64,000 bases of DNA from Halictus rubicundus. Lineage: Eukaryota; Arthropoda; Insecta; Hymenoptera; Halictidae. The stretch lies in the NCBI RefSeq assembly GCF_050948215.1, contig NW_027488901.1, positions 62,001 through 126,000 of the forward strand, written 5' to 3'. The notes under the pieces are model-generated. The model ran no database searches. It was not told the origin of the DNA and worked only from the letters and a program-made list of their open reading frames with translations. Shown here in pieces: positions 50,001-62,900 of the stretch. Numbering within the stretch: the stretch's first letter is position 1; every line of letters begins with the position of its first letter. The translations under genes and the position numbers were made by a program.

Positions 50001-52400
50001 TAGGATAGACGATAGGATAGGATAGAGGATAGGATATGATAGAGGATAGGATAGGATAGGGGATAGGATAGGAAAGAGAATAGGATAGGATAGAGAATGG
50101 GATAGGATAGAGGATAAGATATTATAGAGGATAGGGTAGGGTAGAGGATAGGATAGGATAGAGGATAGGATAGGATAGACGATAGGATAGGATAGAGGAT
50201 AGGATATGATAGAGGATAGGATAGGATAGAGGATAGGATAGGATAGAGGATAGGATAGGATATAGGATAGGATGGGATAGAGGATAGGATAGGATAGAAG
50301 ATAGGGTAGGATAGAGGATAGGATAGGATAGGGCATTTAATCGGATACAGGATAGGATACGATAGAGGATAGGATATGATAGAGGATAGGATAGGATAGC
50401 GGATAGGATAGGATAGAGGATAGGATAGGATAGAGGATAGGATAGGATAGGGGATAGGATAGGATAGAGGATAGGATAGGATAGTGGATAGGATAGGATA
50501 GAGGATAGCATAGAGAATAGGATAGGATACAGGATAGGATAGGCGGTTGGATTGGATAGATGATATTATAGGAAAGAGGATATGATATGATAGAGGATAC
50601 GATATTATAGAGGATAGGGTAGGATAGAGGAAAGGATAGGATAGTGGAAAGGATAGGATAGAGGATAGGACAGGGGATTGGATAGGATAGAGGATAGGAG
50701 ACGAAAGAGGATAGGATTGGATAGAGAATGGGATAGGATAGAGGATAGGATAGGATAGAGGATAGCACAGAGAATAGGATAGGATAGAGAATATGATAGG
50801 GGATTGGATAGGATAGAGGATATTATAGGATAGAGGATAGGATATGATAGAGGATACGATATTATAGAGGATAGGATAGGATAGCGGATAGGATAGGATG
50901 GAGTATAGAATAGAATTGAGGATAGGATAGGGTTGAGGATAGGATAGGATAGAGGATAGGATAGGATAGAGGATAGGATGGGATAGAGGATAGGATAGGA
51001 TAGGGAATAGGATAGGATAGATGGTATTATAGGAAAGAGGATAGGATATGATAGAGGATACAATATTATAGAGGATAGGATAGGATAGCGGATAGGATAG
51101 GATGGAGTATAGGATGGAATTGAGGATAGGATAGGGTTGACGATAGGATAGGATAGAGGATAGGATAGGATAGAGGTTTGGATAGGATAGATGATATTAT
51201 AGGAAAGAGGATACGATATTATAAAGGATAGGATAGGATAGAGGATAGAATGGGATAGAGGATAGGGTAGGATAGATGGTAGGATAGGATAGAGGACAGG
51301 ATAGGTTAGAGGATAGGATAGGTTAGAGGCTAGGGTAGGATAGAGGATAGGATATAATACAGGATATGATAGGATAGAGGATAGGATATGATAGAGGATA
51401 CGATATTTATTGGATAGGATAGGATAGAGGATCGGATAAGATAGAGGATTGGATACGATAGAGGATAGGATCGGATAGAGAATAGGATAGGATAGAGGAT
51501 AGGATAGGGTAGAGGATAGGATAGGATAGAGGATAGGATAGGATAGAGGATAGGATAGGATAGAGGATAGGATAGGATAGAGGGTAGGATAGGATAGAGG
51601 ATAGGATAGAGGATAGGATACAGGATAGGATAGAGGATAGGATAGAGGATAGGATAGGATAGAGGATAGGATCGGATAGAGGATAGGATAGGATAGAGGA
51701 TAGGATAGGATTGAGGATAGGATAGAGGATAGGATAGGATAGAGGATAGGATAGGATAGAGGATAGGATAGGATAGAAGATGGGATAGGATAGAGGATAG
51801 GATAGGATAGGATAGAGGATAGGATAGGATAGAGGATAGGATAGGATAGAGGATAGGATAGGATAGAGGATAGGATAGGATAGAGGATAGGATAGGATAG
51901 AGGATAGGATAGGATAGAGGATAGGATAGGATAGAGGATAGGATAGGATAGAGGATAGGATAGGATTGAGGATAGGATAGGATAGAGGATAGGATAGATT
52001 AGAGGATAGGACAGGGGATTGGATAGGATAGAGGATAGGAGACGAAAGAGGATAGGATTGGATAGAGAATGGGATAGGATAGAGGATAGGATAGGATAGA
52101 GGATAGCACAGAGAATAGGATAGGATAGAGAATATGATAGGGGATTGGATAGGATAGAGGATATTATAGGATAGAGGATAGGATATGATAGAGGATACGA
52201 TATTATAGAGGATAGGATAGGATAGCGGATAGGATAGGATGGAGTATAGAATAGAATTGAGGATAGGATAGGGTTGAGTATAGGATGGGATAGAGGATAG
52301 GATAGGATAGAGGATAGGATGGGATAGAGGATAGGATAGGATAGGGAATAGGATAGGATAGATGGTATTATAGGAAAGAGGATAGGATATGATAGAGGAT
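47000..52400 (+). repeat. Higher-order block with 1246-1340-bp spacing
   Basis: GACAGGGGATTGG occurs at 49423, 50669 and 52009 (spacings 1246 and 1340), each followed by GGAGACGAAAG. GGCATTTAATCGG occurs near 49085 and 50332. A second copy of the GAGGCTCGG and GATCTTCTAGAGG module lies near 47.75-47.79 kb. No gene is visible. Confidence 0.8.
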
Positions 52401-55000
52401 ACAATATTATAGAGGATAGGATAGGATAGGATAGGGGATAGGATAGGATTGAGGATAGGATAGGATAGAGGATAGGATACAGGATTGGATAGGATACATT
52501 ATATTATTTAATAGAGAATAGGATAGGATAAAGGATAGTATAGGATGCTGTATAAGATAGGGTAGAGGATAGGATAGGATAGAGGATAGGATAGGATAGA
52601 GAATAGGATAGGATAGAGGATAGGATAGGGTAGAGGATAGGATATTATTGAGGGTAGTAGAGGATAGAGAATGGGACAGAATAGAGGATACGATATGATA
52701 CAGGATAGGATAGGATAGAGGATAGGATAGGATAGAGGAGAGGATAGAGGAGAGGATAGAGGATAGGATAGAGGATTGGATAGAATAGATGATATTATAG
52801 GATAGACGATAAGATAGGATAGAGGATGGGATAGGATAGAGGATAGGATAGGATATAGGATAGGATAGGATGGATGATAGGATAGGATAGAGGATAGGAT
52901 AGGATAGAGGATAGGATAGGATAGAGGATAGGTTAGGATAGAGGATAGGATAGGATAGGGGATAGGATAGGATTGAGGATAGGATAGGATAGAGGATAGG
53001 ATACGATAGAGGATTGGATAGGATAGAGGATACGATAAGATAGAGGATATGATAGGATAGAGGATTGGATAGGATAGAGGATAGGATAGGATAGGATAGA
53101 GGATAGGATAGGATAGGGGATAGGATAGGATTGAGGATAGGATAGGATAGAGGATAGGATAGGATAGAGGATAGGATACGATAGAGGATTGGATAGGATA
53201 GAGGATACGATAGGATAGAGGATATGATAGGATAGAGGATTGGATAGGATAGAGGATAGGATAGGATAGAGGATAGGATAGGATAGGGGATAGGATAGGA
53301 TTGAGGATAGGATAGGATAGAGGATAGGATAGGATAGGGGATAGGATAGGATTGAGGATAGGATAGGATAGAGGATAGGATACAGGATTGGATAGGATAC
53401 ATTATATTATTTAATAGAGAATAGGATAGGATAAAGGATAGTATAGGATGCTGTATAAGATAGGGTAGAGGACAGGATAGGATAGAGGATAGGATAGGAT
53501 AGAGGATAGGATAGGACAGAGGGTAGGGTAGGATGCAGTATGGGATAGGATTGAGGATAGGATAGGATAGAGGATGGAGATAGGATAGAGGATAGGATAG
53601 GATAGAGGATAGGATAGGATAGAGGATAGGATAGGATAGAGGATAGGATAGGTTAGAGGATAGGATAGGATAGAGGATAGGATAGGATAGAGGATAGGAT
53701 AGGATAGACGATAGGATATGGTAGAGTATAGAATAGGATAGAGGATAGGATAGGATAGAGGATAGGATAGGATAGAGGATAGGATAGGATAGAGGATAGG
53801 ATAGGATAGAGGATAGGATAGGATAGAGGATAGGATAGGATAGACGATAGGATAGGATAGAGGATAGCATAGAGGATTGGTTAGGATAAAGGATTGGATA
53901 GGATACATTATATTATATAATAGAGGATAGGATAGGATAAAGGATAGTATAGGATGCTGTATAAGATAGGGTAGAGGATAGGATAGGATAGAGGATAGGA
54001 TAGGACAGAGGGTAGGATAGGATGCAGTATGGGATAGGATTGAGGATAGGATAGGATAGAGGATGGAGTTAGGATAGAGGTTACGATAGCATAGAGGATG
54101 GGATAGGATAGAGGATAGGATAGGATAGAGAATAGGATAGGATAGAGCATAGGATAGGGTAGAGAATAGAATATTATTGAGGGTAGTAGAGGATAGAGAA
54201 TGGGACAGAATAGAGGATACGATATGATACAGGATAGGATAGGATAGAGGAGAGGATAGATTATAGGATAGAGGATTGGATAGAATAGAGGATATTATAG
54301 GATAGACGATAAGATAGGATAGAGGATGGGATAGGATAGAGGATAGGATAGGATAGAGGATATTATAGGATAGAGGATAGGATAGGATAGAGGATAGGAT
54401 ACGATAGAGGATTGATAGGATAGAGGATACGATAGGATAGAGGATACGATAGGATAGAGGATAGGATAGGATAGGATAGAGGATAGGATAGGATAGAGAA
54501 TAGGATAGGATAGAGGATAGGATAGGGTAGAGGATAGGATATTATTGAGGGTAGTAGAGGATAGAGAATGGGACAGAATAGAGGATACGATATGATACAG
54601 GATAGGATAGGATAGAGGATAGGATAGGATAGAGGAGAGGATAGAGGAGAGGATAGAGGATAGGATAGAGGATTGGATAGAATAGATGATATTATAGGAT
54701 AGACGATAAGATAGGATAGAGGATGGGATAGGATAGAGGATAAGATAGGATAGAGGATATTATAGGATAGAGGATAGGATAGGATATAGGATAGGATAGG
54801 ATGGATGATAGGATAGGATAGAGGATAGGATAGGATAGAGGATAGGATAGGATAGAGGATAGGTTAGGATAGAGGATAGGATAGGATAGAGGAAAGAATA
54901 GGATAGAGGATAGGATAGGATAGAGGATAGAATAGAGGATAGGATAATATAGAGGATAGGATTTGATAGAGGATAGGATAGCATAGAGGATAGGATAGGA
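52400..55000 (+). repeat. Higher-order block with AT-rich ACATTATATTATTTAATAG module
   Basis: ACATTATATTATTTAATAG occurs at about 52497 and 53399 (spacing about 902), with a diverged copy near 53.91 kb. Each is followed by GGATGCTGTATAAGATAGGG. GATATTATTGAGGGTAGTAG recurs near 52.64, 54.17 and 54.54 kb. This is the most diverged satellite in the window, but it is still GATAG-based and non-coding. Confidence 0.8.
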
Positions 55001-58000
55001 TAGAGGATAGTACAGGATAGAGGATAGGATAGAATAGAGGATAGGATAGGATAAATGATAGGATAGGATAGGATAGGATAGAGGATAGGATAGAGGATAG
55101 GATAGGATAGAGGATAGGATAGGATACAGGAAAGGATAGGATAGAGGATAGGATAGGATAGAGGATAGGATAGAGGATAGGATAAAGTAGAGGATAGTAT
55201 AGGATAGAGGATAGGATAAGATAGAGGATAGGATAGGATAAAGGATAGGATAGGATAGAGGATAGGATAGAGGATAGGATAGAGGATAGGATAGAGTATA
55301 GGATAGGATACAGGATAGGATAGGATAGAGGATAGGATAGGATAGAGGATAGGATAGGATAGAGGATAGGATCGAGGATAGGATAGGATAGAAAATAGGA
55401 TAGGACAGAGGATAGTATAGGATAGAGTATAGGATAGGATAGAGGATAGGATAGGATAGAGGATAGGATAGGATAGAGGATGGGATAGGATAGAGGATAG
55501 GATAGGATAGAGGATAGGATAGAGGATACGATAGCGGATAGGATAGAGGATAGCATAGAGGATAGGATAGGATAGGGGATAGGATAGGATAGAGGATAGG
55601 ATAGGATATAGGGTAGAATGGGATAGAGGATAGGATACGATAGAGGATAGGATAGGATAGATGATATTATAGGAAAGAGGATAGGATATGATGGAGGATT
55701 GGATATTATATAGGATAGGATAGGGGATTGGATAGGATAGAGGATAGGATAGGATAGTGGATAGTATATAATACAGTATAGGATAGGATTGAGGACAGGA
55801 CGGGATAGATGATAGGATAGGATAGAGGAAAGGATAGGATAGAGTATTGGACAGGATAGAGAATAGGATAGAGGGTAGGATGGAGGAAAGGATAGGATAG
55901 AGTATAGGACAGGATAGAGGATAGGATAGAGGATAGGATAGAGGATAGGATAGAGGATAGGATAGAGGATAGGATAGAGGATAGGATAGAGGATAGGATA
56001 GAGGATAGGATAGGATAGAGGATCGGATAGAGGATAGGATAGGATAGAGGATAGGATAGAGGATAGGATAGAAGATCGGATAGAGGATAGATGATAGGAT
56101 AGAGGATAGGTTAGAGGATAGGATAGAGGATAGGATAGGATAGAGGACAGGATAGGATAGAGGAAAGGATAGGATAGAGGATAGGATAGGATAGAGGATA
56201 GGATAGGATAGAGGATAGGATAGGATAGAGGATAGTATAGGATAGAGGACAGGATAGGACAGAGGATAGTATAGGATAGAGGATAGGATAGGATAGAGGA
56301 TAGGATAGGATAGAGGATAGGATAGAGGAAAGGATAGGAAAGTGGATAGGATAGGATGGAGGATAGGATAGGATAGAGGATAGGATAGGATAGAGGATAG
56401 GATACGATAGAGGATAGGATAGAGGATAGGATAGGATAGAGGATAGGATAGAGGATAGGATAGAGGATATGATAGAGGATAGGATAGAATAGAGGATAGG
56501 ATAATATAGAGGATAGGATAGGATAGAGGATAGGATAGGATAGAGGATAGTATAGGATAGAGGACAGGATAGGATAGAGGATAGGATAGAGTATAGGATA
56601 GAGGATATGATAGAGGATAGGATAGAATAGAGGATAGGATAATATAGAGGATAGGATGTGATAGAGGATAGGATAGGATAGAGGATAGGATAGGATAGAG
56701 GGCAGGATAGGATGGAGGATAGGATAGGATAGGATAGAGGATAGGATAGGATAGAGGATAGGATAGGATAGAGGATAGGATAGGACAGAGGATAGTATAG
56801 ACGAATGGATATGATAGAGGATAGGATAGGATAGGATAGAGGATAGGATACGATAGAGGATAGGATAGGATAGAGGAAAGGATAGTATAGAGGATAGGAT
56901 AGGATAGACGTTAGGATAGGATAGAGGATAGGACAGGATAGAGGATAGGATAGGATAGAGGTTAGGATAGGATAGAGGATAGGATAGGATAGAGGATAGG
57001 ACAGGATAGAGGATAGGATAGGATAGAGGATAGCATATAATAGAGGATAGGATATGATAGAGGATAGGATATAGGATTGGATATGATAGAGGATACGATA
57101 CGATAGACGATAGGATAGGATAGAGGATAGGATAGGATAGAGAATAGGATAGGATAGATGATATTATAGGAAAGAGGATAGGATACGATAGAGCATACGA
57201 TATTATAGAATATGGGATAGGATAGAGGTTAGGATAGGATAGAGTATAGGATAGGATAGAGGATAGGATAGGGGATTGGATTGGATTGAGGTTAGGATAG
57301 GGTATTGGATAGGATAGAGTATAGGATACGATAGACGATAGGATAGGATAGAGGATAGGATGGGATAGAGAAGAGGATAGGATAGAGGATAGGATAGGAT
57401 AGAGAAGAGGATAGGATAGATGATATTATAGGAAATAGGATAGGATATGGCAGAGTATAGGATAGGGGATTGGATAGGATAGAGTATAGGATGCGATAGA
57501 CGATAGGATAGGAAAGAGGATAGGATATGATAGAGGATACGATATTATAGAGGATATAATAGGATAGAGGATAGGATATAGGATTGGATATGATAGAGGA
57601 TAGGATACGATAGACGATAGTATAGTATAGAGGATAGGATAGGGGATTGGATAGGATAGAGGATAGGATAGGATAGGATAGAGAATAGGATAGGGGATTG
57701 GATAGGATAGAGGATAGGATAGGATTGAGGACAGGATAGAAAAGAGGATAGGATAGTATAGGGGATAGGATACGATAGAGGATAGGACAGAGGATAGGAT
57801 AGGGTATTGGATAGGATAGAGGATAGGATAGGATAGAGGATCGAATAGGTTTGAGGATAGGATAGCAAAGAGGATAGGATAGGATTGAGGATATGATAGG
57901 ATCGAGGATAGGATATAGGATTTGGATATGACAGGGGATAGGATACGATAGAGGATAGGATAGGATAGGATTGAGAATAGGATAGGATAGATGATATTAT

Positions 58001-59900
58001 AAGATATAGGATAGGATAGGATTGGGGATTGGATACGATAGAGGATAGGATAGGGGATTGGTTAGGTTAGAGGATAGGATACGATAGACGATAGGATAGG
58101 ATAGAGGATAGGATAGGATAGAGGATAGGATAGGATAGAGGATAGGATAGGATAGATGATATTATAGGAAAGAGGAGAGGATATGATAGAGGATACGATA
58201 TTATAGAGGATATAATAGGATAGAGGATAGGATATAGGATTGGATATGATAGAGGATAGGATACGATAGACGATAGGATAGGATAGAGGATAGGATAGGA
58301 TAGAGAATAGGTTAGGATAGATGATATTATAGGAAATAGGATACGATATTATAGAGGATAGGATAGGATAGAGGATAGGAGAGTATAGAGGATAGGATAG
58401 GATTGAGGATAGGATAGGATAGATGATATTATAGGAAAGAGGATAGGATAGGATAGACGATACGATATTATAGAGGATAGGATAGGATAGAGGGTGATAT
58501 AGAGGATAGGATAGATGATAGGATAGGATAGAGGATCTGATAGAGGATAGGATAGGATAGATGATATTATAGGAAAGAGGATAGGATATGATGGAGGATT
58601 GGATATTATATAGGATAGGATAGGGGATTGGATAGGATAGAGGATAGGATAGGATAGTGGATAGTATATAATACAGTATAGGATAGGATTGAGGACAGGA
58701 CGGGATAGATGATAGGATAGGATAGAGGAAAGGATAGGATAGAGTATTGGACAGGATAGAGAATAGGATAGAGGGTAGGATGGAGGAAAGGATAGGATAG
58801 AGTATAGGACAGGATAGAGGATAGGATAGAGGATAGGATAGAGGATAGGATAGAGGATAGGATAGAGGATAGGATAGAGGATAGGATAGAGGATAGGATA
58901 TAGGATTGGATATGATAGAGGATAGGATACGATAGACGATAGTATAGTATAGAGGATAGGATAGGGGATTGGATAGGATAGAGGATAGGATAGGATAGGA
59001 TAGAGAATAGGATAGGGGATTGGATAGGATAGAGGATAGGATAGGATTGAGGACAGGATAGAAAAGAGGATAGGATAGTATAGGGGATAGGATACGATAG
59101 AGGATAGGACAGAGGATAGGATAGGGTATTGGATAGGATAGAGGATAGGATAGGATAGAGGATCGAATAGGTTTGAGGATAGGATAGCAAAGAGGATAGG
59201 ATAGGATTGAGGATATGATAGGATCGAGGATAGGATATAGGATTTGGATATGACAGGGGATAGGATACGATAGAGGATAGGATAGGATAGGATTGAGAAT
59301 AGGATAGGATAGATGATATTATAAGATATAGGATAGGATAGGATTGGGGATTGGATACGATAGAGGATAGGATAGGGGATTGGTTAGGTTAGAGGATAGG
59401 ATACGATAGACGATAGGATAGGATAGAGGATAGGATAGGATAGAGGATAGGATAGGATAGAGGATAGGATAGGATAGATGATATTATAGGAAAGAGGAGA
59501 GGATATGATAGAGGATACGATATTATAGAGGATATAATAGGATAGAGGATAGGATATAGGATTGGATATGATAGAGGATAGGATACGATAGACGATAGGA
59601 TAGGATAGAGGATAGGATAGGATAGAGAATAGGTTAGGATAGATGATATTATAGGAAATAGAATACGATATTATAGAGGATAGGATAGGATAGAGGATAG
59701 GAGAGTATAGAGGATAGGATAGGATTGAGGATAGGATAGGATAGATGATATTATAGGAAAGAGGATAGGATAGGATAGACGATACGATATTATAGAGGAT
59801 AGGATAGGATAGAGGGTGATATAGAGGATAGGATAGATGATAGGATAGGATAGAGGATCTGATAGAGGATAGGATAGGATAGAGGATCGGATAGAGGATA
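55000..59900 (+). repeat. Nested duplications with 2900- and 1322-bp offsets
   Basis: ATGATATTATAGGAAAGAGG at 55661 recurs at 58561 (offset 2900), and the match runs to about 55998/58898. From there 57586-58560 is repeated as 58908-59882 at offset 1322 (ACGATAGTATAGTATAG at 57614 and 58936; TCGAATAGGT at 57841 and 59163). The second copy is therefore a mosaic of two sources. Confidence 0.85.
55914..56005 (+). repeat. Homogeneous 12-bp unit block (GATAGAG+GATAG)
   Basis: Seven or more consecutive 12-bp units in place of the 17-bp unit. Similar blocks lie at 58814-58898 (its copy at offset 2900) and about 60274-60345. Confidence 0.8.
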
Positions 59901-62900
59901 GGATCGGATAGAGGATAGGATAGGATAGAGGAAAGGATAGGATAGAGGATAGAATAGGTAATTGGATAGGATAGAGGATATGATAAGGTAGAGGATAGTA
60001 TAGGATAGAGGATAGGATAGGATAGAGGATAGGATAGGATAAAGGATAGGATAGGATAGAGGATAGGATATGATAGAGGATAGGATAGGATAGAGGATAG
60101 GATAGAGCATAGGATAGAGGATAGGATAGAGGATAAAATAGGATAGATGATAGGATAGGATAGAGGATAGGATAGGATAGAGGATCGGATAGAGGATAGG
60201 ATAGGAAAGAGGATAGGATAGGATAGACGATAGGATAGGATAGAGGAAAGAATAGGATAGAGGATAGGATAGGATAGAGGATAGGATAGAGGATAGGATA
60301 GAGGATAGGATAGAGGATAGGATAGAGGATAGGATAGAGGATAGGATAGGATAGAGGATAGGATAGGATAGAGGAAAGGATAGGATAGAGGATAGGATAG
60401 GATAGAGGATAGGATAGAGGATAGGATAAGGTAGAGGATAGTATAGGATAGAGGATAGGATAAGATAGAGGATAGGATAGGATAGGATAGAGTATAGGAT
60501 AGAGGATAGGACACAGGATGGGATAGAGGATAGGATAGGATAGAGGATAGGATAGGATAGAGGATAGGATAGGATAGAGGATAGGATAGGATAGAGGATA
60601 GGATAGGATAGAGGATAGGATAGGATAGATGATAGGATAGAGGATAGGATAGAGGATAGGATAGAGCATAAAATAGGATAGATGATAGGATAGGATAGAG
60701 GATAGGATAGGATAGAGGATAGGATAGGATAGAGGATCGGATAGAGGATAGGATAGGAAAGAGGATAGGATAGGATAGAGGATAGGATAGGATAGAGGAT
60801 AGGATAGGATAGAGGATAGGATAGGATAGAGGATAGGATAGGGTAGAGGATAGGATAGGATAGAGGATAGGATAGAGGATAGGATAGAGGATAGGATAGG
60901 ATAGAGGATAGGATAGGATAGAGGATAGCATAGAGGATAGAGGATAGCATAGAGGATAGGATAGGATAGGGGATAGGATAGGATAGAGGATAGAGGATAG
61001 GATAGGATAGAGGATAGGATAGGATAGATGATAGGATAGAGGATAGGATAGAGGATAGGATAGAGCATAAAATAGGATAGATGATAGGATAGGATAGAGG
61101 ATAGGATAGAGGATAGGATAGGATAGAGGATAGGATAGGATAGAGGATAGCATAGAGGATAGAGGATAGCATAGAGGATAGGATAGGATAGGGGATAGGA
61201 TAGGATAGAGGATAGAGGATAGGATAGGATAGAGGATAGGATAGGATAGATGATAGGATAGAGGATAGGAAAGAGGATAGGATAGGATAGATGATAGGAT
61301 AGGATAGAGGAAAGAATAGGATAGAGGATAGGATAGGATAGAGGATAGGATAGAGGATAGGATAGAGGATAGGATAGGATATAGGATAGGATAGGGTAGA
61401 GGATAGGATAGGATAGAGTATAGGATAGAGGATAGGATAGGATAGAGGATAGGATAGGATAGAGGATAGGATAGGATAGAGGATAGGATAGGATAGAGGA
61501 TAGGATAGGATAGAGGATAGGATAGGATAGAGGATAGGATAGGATAGAGGATAGGATAGGATAGAGGATAGGATAGGATAGAGGATAGGATAGGATAGAG
61601 GATAGGATAGGATAGAGGATAGGATAGGATAGAGGATAGGATAGGATAGAGGATAGGATAGGATAGAGGATAGGATAGGATAGAGGATAGGATAGGATAG
61701 AGGATAGGATCGAGGATAGGATAGGATAGAAAATAGGATAGGACAGAGGATAGTATAGGATAGAGTATAGGATAGGATAGAGGATAGGATCGAGGATAGG
61801 ATAGGATAGAAAATAGGATAGGACAGAGGATAGTATAGGATAGAGTATAGGATAGGATAGAGGATAGGATAGGATAGAGGATAGGATAGGATAGAGGATA
61901 GGATAGGATAGAGGATAGGATAGGATAGAGGATAGGATAGGATAGAGGATACGATAGCGGATAGGATAGAGGATAGCATAGAGGATAGGATAGGATAGGG
62001 GATAGGATAGGATAGTGGATAGGATAGGATATAGGGTAGAATGGGATAGAGGATAGGATACGATAGAGGATAGGATAGGATAGATGATATTATAGGAAAG
62101 AGGATAGGATATGATGGAGGATTGGATATTATATAGGATAGGATAGGTAATTGGATAGGATAGAGGATAGGATAAGGTAGAGGATAGTATAGGATAGATA
62201 ATAGGATAGGATAGAGGATAGGATAGGATAAAGGATAGGATAGGATAGAGAATAGGATAGGATAGAGGATAGGATAGGATAGAGGATAGGATAGGATAGA
62301 TGATAGGATAGGATAGAGGCTAGGATAGAGGATAGGATAGAGGATAGGATAGAGGATAGCATAGAGGATAGGATAGGATAGGGGATAGGATAGGATAGAG
62401 GATAGAGGATAGGATAGGATAGAGGATAGGATAGGATAGATGATAGGATAGGATAGAGGCTAGGATAGAGGATAGGATAGAGGATAGGATAGAGGATAGC
62501 ATAGAGGATAGGATAGGATAGGGGATAGGATAGGATAGAGGATAGAGGATAGGATAGGATAGAGGATAGGATAGGATAGAGGATAGGATAGAGGATAGGA
62601 TAGAGGATAGGATAGAGCATAAAATAGGATAGATGATAGGATAGGATAGAGGATAGGATAGGATAGAGGATCGGATAGAGGATAGGATAGGAAAGAGGAT
62701 AGGATAGGATAGATGATAGGATAGGATAGAGGAAAGAATAGGATAGAGGATAGGATAGGATAGAGGATAGGATAGAGGATAGGATAGAAGATAGGATAGG
62801 ATATAGGATAGGATAGGGTAGAGGATAGGATAGGATAGAGTATAGGATAGAGGATAGGATAGGATAGAGGATAGGATAGGATAGAGGATAGAGGATAGGA

